From IMG/VR virus record IMGVR_UViG_3300033064_003260, positions 1-41,090 of that record: 41,090 bases of DNA; one strand, written 5' to 3'. The notes beneath the pieces were generated by a model. That model made no database searches. It was not told the origin of the DNA and was given only the letters and a program-made list of their open reading frames with translations. The stretch is from a virus. The number at the start of each line of letters is the position of its first letter. Position 1 is the first letter of the stretch. Positions 13,397 to 19,531 of the stretch are shown here, one piece after another. The translations under genes and the position numbers were made by a program.

Positions 13397-13665
13397 TGAG
13401 TGACAAGAAGTTTGCTCGCGTGCTGGCGGAGTACGAGAGCCGAGAGGACGGCCTCGGCCAGAGTGTGTTTTCTGCGGTGATGCTGTCGCAGGACTGCGAA
13501 GACTGCGACCTCAACGGTTATCTCGAAGCCCTGGAGCGAGCCCTGGAGCGAGGCTCGCTCCAGCATATCGCAGAACTAGAAGAGAACGTCGAGGCGAGGC
13601 TTGAGATTATCGAGGATCGAGATCAGGAAGAGGCAATGCGCGATTACTACGGCACCGACGACTGA
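13396..13665 (+). CDS. Acidic helical hypothetical protein
   Basis: 89 residues, strongly acidic and almost wholly helical: FARVLAEYESREDG, a CEDCDLNGYLEALERALERG stretch, and ELEENVEARLEIIEDRDQEEA. Possibly a coiled coil or an adaptor; a DNA-mimic character is conceivable from the charge. It starts within the stop of the ADP-ribosyltransferase-like gene (TGATG), which could mark a paired product such as an antidote or partner, an inference only. Confidence 0.55.
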   Translation: MSDKKFARVLAEYESREDGLGQSVFSAVMLSQDCEDCDLNGYLEALERALERGSLQHIAELEENVEARLEIIEDRDQEEAMRDYYGTDD

Positions 13666-13687
13666 GTTAAAGGAGGGCAATCGGCAG

Positions 13688-14116
13688 ATGGAGACCATCA
13701 CCATCAACAACGAGCCGCACAAGATCGAGGCGAAGCGAGCCACGCTCGTCTTCAACTCCGACGGCTCGCGAATCGACTACCCGGAGCGGGTCATGATCAC
13801 GCCCGAGATGTCGCTCAACCACTACCGGCAACTCGACGAGATCGACTGCGTCACGGCATCGCTCGTTGAGATGGTCGTGGGACGGCGGCTCTCGAAGGCC
13901 GACCTCGACGGCTGCGACGACGGCTTCCAGCAAGTGGCCGGCCTCATGGCCCTAACGGTGCGGCTCCTGGCCCACCGGCACAAAGTGGGCTGGCGATATC
14001 CAGAGACTGGCCTTCATCCGAAGTATCAGGGTAATCTTGCCGATGTGATGCTCCTGCTCACGGACTCACAGCGGCTCATCCAGTTCGTGAGCGACGCACG
14101 GAGGAGAGTATTATGA
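13688..14116 (+). CDS. Hypothetical protein
   Basis: 142 residues from ATG 13688; a strong AAAGGAGGG lies about 11 bases upstream. Begins with a beta hairpin (METITINNEPHKIEAKRATL), then helical segments LVEMVVGRRLSKADL and MALTVRLLAHRHKVGW. Its stop overlaps the ATG of the HTH gene, suggesting coordinated synthesis. No family recognised. Confidence 0.55.
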   Translation: METITINNEPHKIEAKRATLVFNSDGSRIDYPERVMITPEMSLNHYRQLDEIDCVTASLVEMVVGRRLSKADLDGCDDGFQQVAGLMALTVRLLAHRHKVGWRYPETGLHPKYQGNLADVMLLLTDSQRLIQFVSDARRRVL

Positions 14117-14673
14117 CGACGACGACAGTTCATGTTTCGAGGACTTTCACGGTCAATCGCAATGACACGCAAGTCTTGGAAGAGTTGCGGCTCCTGGCCG
14201 CGAGGGGCTTCGAGGTCTTGGGTCCGCTCGACCTGACGCCGGTGGCGGATGTGGTAGTCGAGGCAGAGCCAGAGAAAAATCGAGTCGCTGAGATTTGCGA
14301 CGAACTCTCTGCGGTTCGAGGCCTCGGCGCCTACAAGGTCGGGGCGTTGATCGGAGTCACGAGCAGTACGATCTACAACTGGACGAAGAGTCGAACGGCG
14401 ATTTCCGCCGGTCGTCTCGCCCAACTGGAGCAACTCCTCAAGCGGAGCAGGGCTCTGCCCGCAGGTTCGGCGACGCTCTACGACGAGGCGAGCGGGGCGA
14501 TCGCAGCGGGACGGCGTGTGGCCACCAAGCCCCGAGCCAAGCCTCTGAGCGACGAGACTCGGCTGGAGATCGCCGTGCTGCGAGAGCAGGGCCTGTCGAT
14601 CAGGGAGATCAAGAAGTCGCTGGGAGTCGGCGCCGGCGCCGTGTATCGAGCACTCAAGGACTTGGGGGCATAG
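14113..14673 (+). CDS. Putative regulator with two HTH regions
   Basis: 186 residues. After an N-terminal unit of about 60 residues come an HTH at about 75-95 (YKVGALIGVTSSTIYNWTKSR, recognition helix SSTIYNWTK) and a second at about 155-180 (AVLREQGLSIREIKKSLGVG followed by AVYRAL), which is resolvase/homeodomain-like. Between them lies an Ala-rich linker. Likely a DNA-binding regulator; it may act on the palindromic or GGACAC sites, untested. Start is an ATGA overlap. Confidence 0.68.
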   Translation: MTTTTVHVSRTFTVNRNDTQVLEELRLLAARGFEVLGPLDLTPVADVVVEAEPEKNRVAEICDELSAVRGLGAYKVGALIGVTSSTIYNWTKSRTAISAGRLAQLEQLLKRSRALPAGSATLYDEASGAIAAGRRVATKPRAKPLSDETRLEIAVLREQGLSIREIKKSLGVGAGAVYRALKDLGA

Positions 14674-14677
14674 CCAA

Positions 14678-14914
14678 GTGACCGACGACCGCTGCCGCAA
14701 AATCTACCTACCGTTCGCCGTCTACGAACGGCACCTCGCTGGCCGCGACGACTGCGGCGAGTGGGTGCCGTACCTCGACGGACGGAAGGCGGTGTGTGTG
14801 ACCACTCCGGATGTCGCCGCGAGGGCCTATGCTGTCCTCCGGTCCTGCGGCGACCCGGAGGCGGCGGCAGCGGCCGATCATTCTGAGGAGCAGTTGCGAT
14901 GGCATCTACAATGA
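14678..14914 (+). CDS. Small hypothetical protein
   Basis: 78 residues from GTG 14678 with GGGGG about 8 bases upstream. Reads (V)TDDRCRKIYLPFAVYERHLAG, then GEWVPYLDGRKAVCVTTPDVAARAY and an acidic tail. The AVYERH/VAARAYAVLRS parts are helical. No family recognised. Confidence 0.5.
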   Translation: MTDDRCRKIYLPFAVYERHLAGRDDCGEWVPYLDGRKAVCVTTPDVAARAYAVLRSCGDPEAAAAADHSEEQLRWHLQ

Positions 14915-14938
14915 CACACTCTCACGGAGATCACCACG

Positions 14939-15202
14939 ATGAGCAAGAAACCGAAGATCGTCAGCGTCCCCGACGGCGTCGCCGCAATCCCATCACGCGC
15001 GGCGGCGACCATCCTGGGCTGCTCGATGGGCCACATACGATGGCTGCGGCGAGCAGGGAAACTCAAGTCCTGGAAACTGGGCGACCGCTGGGCGATGCTC
15101 GACCGCGAAGAAGTCGAAACCCTGGCGAAGACCTACGAAAAGGCCCGAAAAGAAGGCCGGAAACTAGGGGCTCCGTCCCAGGGGTTTTCGCCGGATACCT
15201 GA
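14939..15202 (+). CDS. Excisionase/MerR-like HTH protein
   Basis: 87 residues. IPSRAAATILGCSMGHIRWL, RRAGKLKSWKLGDRWAMLDR and EEVETLAKTYEKAR form a complete HTH_17-type winged helix: helix-turn-helix, then the wing with GDRW, as in excisionases and small phage regulators. Basic C-terminal tail. ATG 14939 follows CGGAGA. Located directly before promoter block 4, so it may regulate it. Could also act as an accessory factor in recombination, though no integrase is in view. Confidence 0.75.
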   Translation: MSKKPKIVSVPDGVAAIPSRAAATILGCSMGHIRWLRRAGKLKSWKLGDRWAMLDREEVETLAKTYEKARKEGRKLGAPSQGFSPDT

Positions 15203-15205
15203 GCG

Positions 15206-15287
15206 GTTTCTCATTGTCCTAAGTGTCCAATCAGCGTTTTCCCGGGAAAATGCAGCCATTTGACTTTCCACCGACGTCGGTTATTCT
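15206..15287 (+). promoter_or_regulatory. Conserved promoter block, copy 4
   Basis: GTTTCTCA (15206-15213), TAAGTGTCCAATCAGCG, CCCGGGAAAA, then TTGACT (15260-15265), palindrome CCGACGTCGG (15271-15280, 12 bases with flanks) and TATTCT (15282-15287), 16-base spacing. Very close in length and sequence to copy 3; from -10 to about +10 it is identical to copy 2 (TTATTCTTGTGGTGT). Drives 15325. Confidence 0.78.
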
Positions 15288-15324
15288 TGTGGTGTCACCG
15301 AGAACTCAGAAGGAGCCCAGCACC

Positions 15325-16227
15325 ATGCCTGCCACCGTAAACCGCCGCTCTGATGTCCACGCCCCGGCCGCCGCCGGCTTCGATCCGCAGGCCTACCGTC
15401 TGGTCGGCTGCTTCGACTCGCGGTGTCCGATCTCGAACCTCGAACTGGCCGAGACCCGTGGCCGGTTGTCTGGAGACGGCTACTCGCTGGGTAACGGCAG
15501 CAACTGCAACTGCGGCCACTGCGGCGCCGCCATCCGCTACTCAGCCCTGCTCGTGCGTGACGACTGCCAGGAGTACATCCATGTGGGCGAGGTCTGCCTC
15601 GACAACCGATTTAAGACCCTGACCAAGGACGAGTTCAAGCGGCTCCGCGAGACCGCCCGGCTCAACCGTGAGCGGGCAAACTTCGAGGAGCGGATCGACG
15701 CTCTGGTCGAGCAGCACCCGCATCTCCAGCGGCTGCTCAACAACGACGCCGTCGTCCAGGGCTCGCTGTTCCTGTCTGACGTCCGTCGCAAGTTCGTCGA
15801 GAGCGGCCGGCTCACCGACAACCAGATCAACGCCGTCGAGCGGGTGTTCAACGCCGAGAAGCAGCGGAAGCAGTGGGCTGCTGAGAAGGCCGAGCGGCAA
15901 GCCCAGTGGGCTGCTGAGAAAGCCTCGCTCAAGGCGGCTGGCGTCGAGGCTCCCGAGGGTCGCGTCGAGTTCGAGGGCGAGGTCGTGGCCTGCAAGTGGC
16001 ACGAAGTCGGCCACTACCGTGCCGTCGGCTCGTGGAAGGTCACGGTCAAGACCGACGCAGGCTGGTCGGTCTGGGTCACGCTGCCGAGCAACCTCGTCGC
16101 CTATGCCAGTGCGGGGTCTGCCAAGGGCCGTCGCCTCAAACTCACCGCAACCTTGACGAAGTCTGACCGCGATTCGACTTTCGCCTTCGGCAAACGGCCG
16201 AGCGGCGCCCAGTTCCTAAACTCTTGA
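15325..16227 (+). CDS. Zinc-cluster plus C-terminal beta-domain protein
   Basis: 300 residues from ATG 15325 (AAGGAGCCC upstream; an upstream GTG at 15223 would translate the promoter). Residues about 28-95 contain FDSRCPISN, NCNCGHCGAAI and HVGEVCLDNRF, a probable zinc-binding unit of a type I recall from phage hypotheticals. A helical middle carries two QWAAEKA repeats. Residues about 210-300 (RVEFEGEVVACKW, WKVTVKTDAGWSVWVTLPS, GRRLKLTATLTKSDRD) look like an OB-type beta barrel, so single-stranded nucleic acid binding is possible. Function not established. Confidence 0.62.
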   Translation: MPATVNRRSDVHAPAAAGFDPQAYRLVGCFDSRCPISNLELAETRGRLSGDGYSLGNGSNCNCGHCGAAIRYSALLVRDDCQEYIHVGEVCLDNRFKTLTKDEFKRLRETARLNRERANFEERIDALVEQHPHLQRLLNNDAVVQGSLFLSDVRRKFVESGRLTDNQINAVERVFNAEKQRKQWAAEKAERQAQWAAEKASLKAAGVEAPEGRVEFEGEVVACKWHEVGHYRAVGSWKVTVKTDAGWSVWVTLPSNLVAYASAGSAKGRRLKLTATLTKSDRDSTFAFGKRPSGAQFLNS

Positions 16228-16232
16228 GACTT

Positions 16233-16249
16233 GTACGGAGACGAAAACC
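16233..16249 (+). promoter_or_regulatory. Intercistronic GTACGGAGACG motif
   Basis: GTACGGAGACGAAAACC, a GTAC variant of the repeated family, ends one base before ATG 16251. There is no Shine-Dalgarno between the motif and the start codon. Confidence 0.5.
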
Positions 16250-16250
16250 C

Positions 16251-16622
16251 ATGAACACCACCACCTACATCGACGGCACAGACGGATGCCTGTACCTCGC
16301 AGGCCAGTCCGAGCCCATCCGCAAAAACTACCGCTACTCCCACGCTGCGATCGGCAACGTGGCAGACCTCAAGGCCACGCTGCGAGCAGGCGGATACGTC
16401 TGGCCCGGCGGCTACCCGCTGTACTTCATCACGGACGACGGCGGCTCGCTGTCGTTCGGGACCGTGCGTCGCGAGTTTCGGCTCGTCGCCGATGCCGTCC
16501 GTCGCCGTGACAACACCGGCGGCTGGCGAGTGATTGCCTGCGACGTCAACTGGGAAGACGACGACCTGACCGATGACCACACGGGCGAGCGAATCGAGTC
16601 CGCCTACGGAGAGGAGTCCTGA
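16251..16622 (+). CDS. Conserved plasmid/phage protein with GYPLYFITDDG
   Basis: 123 residues. The central WPGGYPLYFITDDGGSLSFGTVRREFRLV and GGWRVIACDVNWEDDD with a final GERIESAYGEE match a small conserved family on plasmids and phages of diverse bacteria; the usual version also has a zinc-like CDHCG where this one reads DDHTG. Function unknown. ATG 16251 lies immediately after the GTACGGAGACG motif without a ribosome site, which suggests leaderless or motif-linked initiation. Confidence 0.68.
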   Translation: MNTTTYIDGTDGCLYLAGQSEPIRKNYRYSHAAIGNVADLKATLRAGGYVWPGGYPLYFITDDGGSLSFGTVRREFRLVADAVRRRDNTGGWRVIACDVNWEDDDLTDDHTGERIESAYGEES

Positions 16623-16624
16623 TC

Positions 16625-17092
16625 ATGCAGACGTTTTTGCCATTGCCGTCCCCTGCTGAGTCCGCTGCCGTCCTCGACAATCGTCGCCTGGGCAAGCAGC
16701 GGGTCGAGGCCAAGCAGATTTTGATCGCTCTCGGCATCGATGTCGGCGAGCATCGAGGCAATCCGTCAAGCCGGTGGCGGCATCACCCCGCCGTCCGGAT
16801 GTGGCGAGGCTTCGAGCGGTCATTATCGCACTACGCGATAGCCGTCTGCCAGGAATGGCGGCGGCGAGGATTCAACGACTCGCTGCTCGAACAGTTCGAG
16901 GAAGCAAGTCGCGACGTCCTCGCGTCCTGCTGCGAAGTCTCGCCGTCTAGCGCCTTCGGTACGCCCGCGTGGCTGGGCAACGAGGCAGTTCACCGATCCC
17001 ACCGGAGCAACCTGCTCCGGAAGAATCCTGAGTTCTACGGGCAGTTCGGCTGGGCCGAGCCGAGCAACCTGCCCTACGTCTGGCCCAAGTGA
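16625..17092 (+). CDS. Pyr_excise / MSMEG_6728-like protein
   Basis: 155 residues. MQTFLPLPSPAESAAVLDNRRLGKQRVEAKQIL, HHPAVRMWRGFERSLSHYAIAV, then HRSHRSNLLRKNPEFYG and LPYVWP reproduce the family related to pyrimidine-dimer DNA glycosylase (T4 DenV, Pyr_excise). In DenV an N-terminal threonine or amine does the chemistry; here the start MQT leaves a Thr3, and activity is not assured. A DNA-repair role for the phage is the usual reading. ATG 16625 lies two bases after the upstream stop. Confidence 0.75.
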   Translation: MQTFLPLPSPAESAAVLDNRRLGKQRVEAKQILIALGIDVGEHRGNPSSRWRHHPAVRMWRGFERSLSHYAIAVCQEWRRRGFNDSLLEQFEEASRDVLASCCEVSPSSAFGTPAWLGNEAVHRSHRSNLLRKNPEFYGQFGWAEPSNLPYVWPK

Positions 17093-17106
17093 AGGAGAGA
17101 GCAACC

Positions 17107-17496
17107 ATGCCCAAGATCACCATCGAGATCGACGACGTCCTGCCTGCCTGCGTAGAGTCGGCGATCGATCAGGTCCGAGAACTGCTCGTCGATTACCTTG
17201 TGAACAACGAGATCAGAGAAGTGCCGTGTCTGCACAACGTCCTCGACTACAGCGGGAGAGTCCACGAAATCATCGACGGCGCGGTGCCGGTCTACACGCG
17301 GGACATCGAAGCCGCGTGGTTTCTGCACGCGAGTGAACTGGAGGAGGCCTACGAGGCTGTGGGAATCGGCAAGAACCCGAGAGAGAACGCCGGCATGGCC
17401 GCTATCTACTGCTTCATCGAGCAGAAGGTCAACGAGTGGTATTCGGAGAATGCGCAGGAGATTTTCAACAGCAGCCAGAAGGGAGTCGAAGAATGA
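17107..17496 (+). CDS. Hypothetical acidic protein
   Basis: 129 residues from ATG 17107 (AAGGAGAGAG upstream). Starts with strand MPKITIEIDDV, then helices VESAIDQVRELLVDYLVNN and MAAIYCFIEQKVNEWYSENA. Net acidic. Its TGA overlaps the next ATG. No family recognised. Confidence 0.55.
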   Translation: MPKITIEIDDVLPACVESAIDQVRELLVDYLVNNEIREVPCLHNVLDYSGRVHEIIDGAVPVYTRDIEAAWFLHASELEEAYEAVGIGKNPRENAGMAAIYCFIEQKVNEWYSENAQEIFNSSQKGVEE

Positions 17497-17798
17497 ACAC
17501 GATCACGATCTGCGAGGGGGAGGGCTTGACTCTGCTGACTGGAGTCTTAGTCAAGACTCTCAAGCGGGGCGGCTGGAGTGCCCAGGACATCCAGCAAGTT
17601 CATAACGAGATATTTCTGGAAGCCGCCCAGTTAGCGAGGGCGGCAGAGGCGGAGATCATGGAGGAAATCCAAGCCTTCGTGTCCCAGTTTGGCTTCAACG
17701 AGAAATCGTTGATGGGGCTGGTTCGGACGGAGTTCGCTGTGCGTGGTTTTGATTTGGCAAACACCCTCATACAGCGCCGCCGGGCGCTGTGCAACTAA
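17493..17798 (+). CDS. Hypothetical helical protein
   Basis: 101 residues beginning MNTITICEGEGLTLLTGVLV. Mostly helical, with KTLKRGGWSAQDIQQVHNE and AQLARAAEAEIMEEIQAFV. The final codons (NTLIQRRRALCN) coincide with a perfect hairpin at 17771-17790. Starts in an ATGA overlap. No family recognised. Confidence 0.55.
   Translation: MNTITICEGEGLTLLTGVLVKTLKRGGWSAQDIQQVHNEIFLEAAQLARAAEAEIMEEIQAFVSQFGFNEKSLMGLVRTEFAVRGFDLANTLIQRRRALCN
17771..17790 (+). other. Perfect 8-bp hairpin at gene end
   Basis: ACAGCGCC (17771-17778) pairs exactly with GGCGCTGT (17783-17790) around GCCG, inside the last codons of the gene ending at 17798 and 20 bases before ATG 17810. No T-run follows, so it is more likely an mRNA end or coupling structure than a terminator. 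Confidence 0.4.
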
Positions 17799-17809
17799 AA
17801 GGAAAAGAG

Positions 17810-18163
17810 ATGAGCAATCAAATTCGAGTGATTCATCCGTACTGGCACGAAGGCTCTCTGGTCTTCGACGACGCGACGGTCGGGCTCTCAAGAGAGCCGT
17901 TCGTGGCGGGCGCCGACGATGCTCTGCGAGCCCTGGCTGCTCAGGTCGGCGAGTCTTGCAAGGATAAGTTCACGCTGCATTTCAGCGATGAGCCGTTTCC
18001 TGGCTACCAGACGGTGGCGACCAAGACTCGGCCGGAACACGGCGGCAACTGGTACGAGATCGAAGGGACCGGGCAGGAAGGATGGCTCTGTCCCGCGCTC
18101 TATCGCTACTACCCGCAAGCACCGGAGAGACTGTTTCTGGAGATTCGGGAGAGTCGGTCATGA
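17810..18163 (+). CDS. DUF6717-like protein
   Basis: 117 residues. VIHPYWHEGSLVFDDATVGLSREPFVAG, FTLHFSDEPFPGYQTV, and GGNWYEIEGTGQEGWLCPALYRYYP are the signature segments of a small family I recall as DUF6717 (number from memory), found in plant-associated, cyanobacterial and planctomycete genomes. Function unknown. ATG 17810 follows AAAGGAAAAGA. Confidence 0.68.
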   Translation: MSNQIRVIHPYWHEGSLVFDDATVGLSREPFVAGADDALRALAAQVGESCKDKFTLHFSDEPFPGYQTVATKTRPEHGGNWYEIEGTGQEGWLCPALYRYYPQAPERLFLEIRESRS

Positions 18164-18513
18164 AGCAAACAGAGATCAAACTGGAGTACCGAGTCTCGCC
18201 CAGGGTGCTGCTCGAACCCGGGGATGTGTTCCATGCCAAGGGCGGGCCGCTGTGGCGACTCGCCGACGGCACGCGGGTGTCCATCGGCGCCAAGGGGCCG
18301 TTTCGATTCCACCGGCACTGCCTGCGAGGGTCGTGCGAGTGGATCGAGGCGGCGGACAAGCAGGGCTGCACGGCAGTGCTGCACCTGTCTGGCCGGCGGA
18401 AGCGAGTGGACCCATCCCTGATCCCGAGGCCATACGTCGTGACTCGGCGAAAAAGAAGTCTTGACACCTCTGGTACAAAAGTACGGACACGAAAACCCCG
18501 GACTAAGAAATGA
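18160..18513 (+). CDS. Basic hypothetical protein with repeat-derived tail
   Basis: 117 residues from ATG 18160 (overlapping the previous stop). The first 80 residues (TEIKLEYRVSPRVLLEPGDVF, GTRVSIGAKGPFRFHRHCL) resemble a compact beta-barrel with no recognised family. The last 40 residues are very basic (RRKRVDPSLIPRPYVVTRRK, VRTRKPRTKK) and are encoded by the 68-base repeat at 18399-18466 plus a GTACGGACAC motif, so the tail may be a by-product of an inserted regulatory repeat. Confidence 0.55.
   Translation: MKQTEIKLEYRVSPRVLLEPGDVFHAKGGPLWRLADGTRVSIGAKGPFRFHRHCLRGSCEWIEAADKQGCTAVLHLSGRRKRVDPSLIPRPYVVTRRKRSLDTSGTKVRTRKPRTKK
18399..18466 (+). repeat. 68-base direct repeat, copy 1
   Basis: From GAAGCGAGTGGACCCATC to the -35-like TTGACA at 18461-18466. 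It matches 18778-18845 at 61 of 68 positions with no gaps. Here it is translated as part of the basic tail (frame giving RVDPSLIPRPYVV). Confidence 0.9.
18461..18497 (+). promoter_or_regulatory. TTGACA plus GTACGGACACG motif
   Basis: TTGACA (18461-18466) followed 14 bases later by GTACGGACACGAAAACC (18481-18497). A consensus -35 with no good -10 at 16-18 bases; the repeated motif occupies that place. Precedes the HTH gene at 18544 but lies inside the end of the previous reading frame. Confidence 0.45.
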
Positions 18514-18543
18514 CGGTCCTCTCACCCCTTCGGAGATCGAAAA

Positions 18544-18843
18544 ATGTCAATGTTCTGCTCAAGCCCTGAACTCCTGACCGTGCGTGACGCGGCCCAGTGG
18601 ATCGAGTCACAGACGACCGTAAAGCCGTGTATCGAGACCATCCACCGCTGGATGCGAAAAGGCGTCCGGGGGCGGATGCTCCCGTCACGGCAGATCGGCG
18701 GAGTCTGGTATGTCTCGCGAGACGACCTCGCGGCCTTTATCGAGGCTGGCGACAAGCGGCAGGCAAGGTGCCCGGCAGAAGCGAGTGGACCCATCCCTGA
18801 CCCCGAGGCCATACGTTGTGACGCGGAGAAAAAGGAGGGTTGA
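18544..18843 (+). CDS. DUF1580-like helix-turn-helix protein
   Basis: 99 residues. LLTVRDAAQWIESQT, IETIHRWMRKGVRGRMLPSR and IGGVWYVSRDDLAAFI give the HTH_17/excisionase layout, and the RWxxxGVRG...L...GG...SR.D....F pattern resembles DUF1580, a small family concentrated in planctomycetes. This is a useful hint about the host. Its C-terminal 22 residues come from the second copy of the 68-base repeat, read in a different frame from copy 1. The TGA stop is part of TTGACA at 18840. Confidence 0.7.
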   Translation: MSMFCSSPELLTVRDAAQWIESQTTVKPCIETIHRWMRKGVRGRMLPSRQIGGVWYVSRDDLAAFIEAGDKRQARCPAEASGPIPDPEAIRCDAEKKEG

Positions 18844-18845
18844 CA
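18778..18845 (+). repeat. 68-base direct repeat, copy 2
   Basis: Matches copy 1 (18399-18466) at 61 of 68 bases, ending in the same TTGACA. Here it is read in another frame as the acidic tail EASGPIPDPEAIRCDAEKK of the HTH protein, so protein sequence cannot be what conserves it. Confidence 0.9.
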
Positions 18846-18874
18846 ACAGGGGTAGTATTCTGGACAAAGCAACC
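18840..18874 (+). promoter_or_regulatory. TTGACA plus TTCTGGACAAAG motif
   Basis: TTGACA (18840-18845) contains the stop of the HTH gene; ATTCTGGACAAAGCAACC (18857-18874) follows. As at 18461 the -35 is perfect and the motif lies where a -10 would be. Precedes ATG 18892, whose ribosome site is AAGAAAGGACG. Confidence 0.5.
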
Positions 18875-18891
18875 AAGAAAGGACGCCGATC

Positions 18892-19224
18892 ATGAAGCGA
18901 AGAACCAAGAGCCGATTTGCGTGGCCGTTCAACAAGAACCGCATGGATCGAATCGCGACGGCTTGCCGGCTGGCGAAGGAGGCCGGAGAAGTCGCGCGGC
19001 GCGCCAGCGACGAAATCGCGAAGGGCAGCGACGGGTGGATGGGCGTCCGTCGCGCGGCCCGAAAGTTCGAGAGGGCCGGCTCGCTCTACACCCAGTCGGG
19101 GCTCTCGGCGGCAGCGTTCGCGGCGTTCAACGGCGCGGCATTGTGCTGGCAGTTCGCCGGCGAAGAGGGCCATGCAAGCGGATGCCGCGAGGCGGCATCA
19201 TCGATCGATGTTTTCTACCCTTGA
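18892..19224 (+). CDS. Helical hypothetical protein (TPR-like appearance)
   Basis: 110 residues, basic start (MKRRTKSRFAWPFNKNR) and then repeated helix pairs: IATACRLAKEAGEVARRASD, VRRAARKFERAGSLYTQSGL, AAFAAFNGAALCWQFAG. The pattern resembles one or two tetratricopeptide-type helical hairpins, but no clear family match. ATG 18892 is supported by an upstream GAAAGGACG. Confidence 0.55.
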   Translation: MKRRTKSRFAWPFNKNRMDRIATACRLAKEAGEVARRASDEIAKGSDGWMGVRRAARKFERAGSLYTQSGLSAAAFAAFNGAALCWQFAGEEGHASGCREAASSIDVFYP

Positions 19225-19243
19225 CGAGAAAGAGAGGTCTGCG

Positions 19244-19531
19244 ATGACGATTGGACAGTTAGTGTGGGTGGGTGTGCCGTACACCGGAATCAGTTACGAG
19301 CCCGGCGGGACGGTGTACGAGGGAAGCGTGGTTGCGGTTGGCGAACGCGGCGAGGTCGTCGTGAAATGCAAGCACGGAATCCACACCTGGGGCGGGCCGT
19401 TCTCGGACTCGAAGACGTTCGAGTCGGCTCGCGAGGCGTGGTTGCACTGTGCAAGCACGCTGCTCCGGCGAGCAGAGTCGATCACCGGCGCTGCCAATAA
19501 GTGCGAAGCCAATGCAGCGGAAGTCGCATGA
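19244..19531 (+). CDS. Small hypothetical beta-rich protein
   Basis: 95 residues, MTIGQLVWVGVPYTGISYEPGG then VYEGSVVAVGERGEVVVKCKHGIHTW. The first 55 residues suggest a small SH3- or KOW-like barrel; the end is helical (AREAWLHCASTLLRRAESIT). ATG 19244 follows AGAGAGG. It overlaps the helicase start by four bases and belongs to the same transcript. Confidence 0.55.
   Translation: MTIGQLVWVGVPYTGISYEPGGTVYEGSVVAVGERGEVVVKCKHGIHTWGGPFSDSKTFESAREAWLHCASTLLRRAESITGAANKCEANAAEVA

Noticed and set aside
19221-19226. TTGACG at the stop of the 18892 gene as a promoter
   Set aside because: A -10 at 17 bases would fall on the start codon of the next gene, so it cannot serve it.
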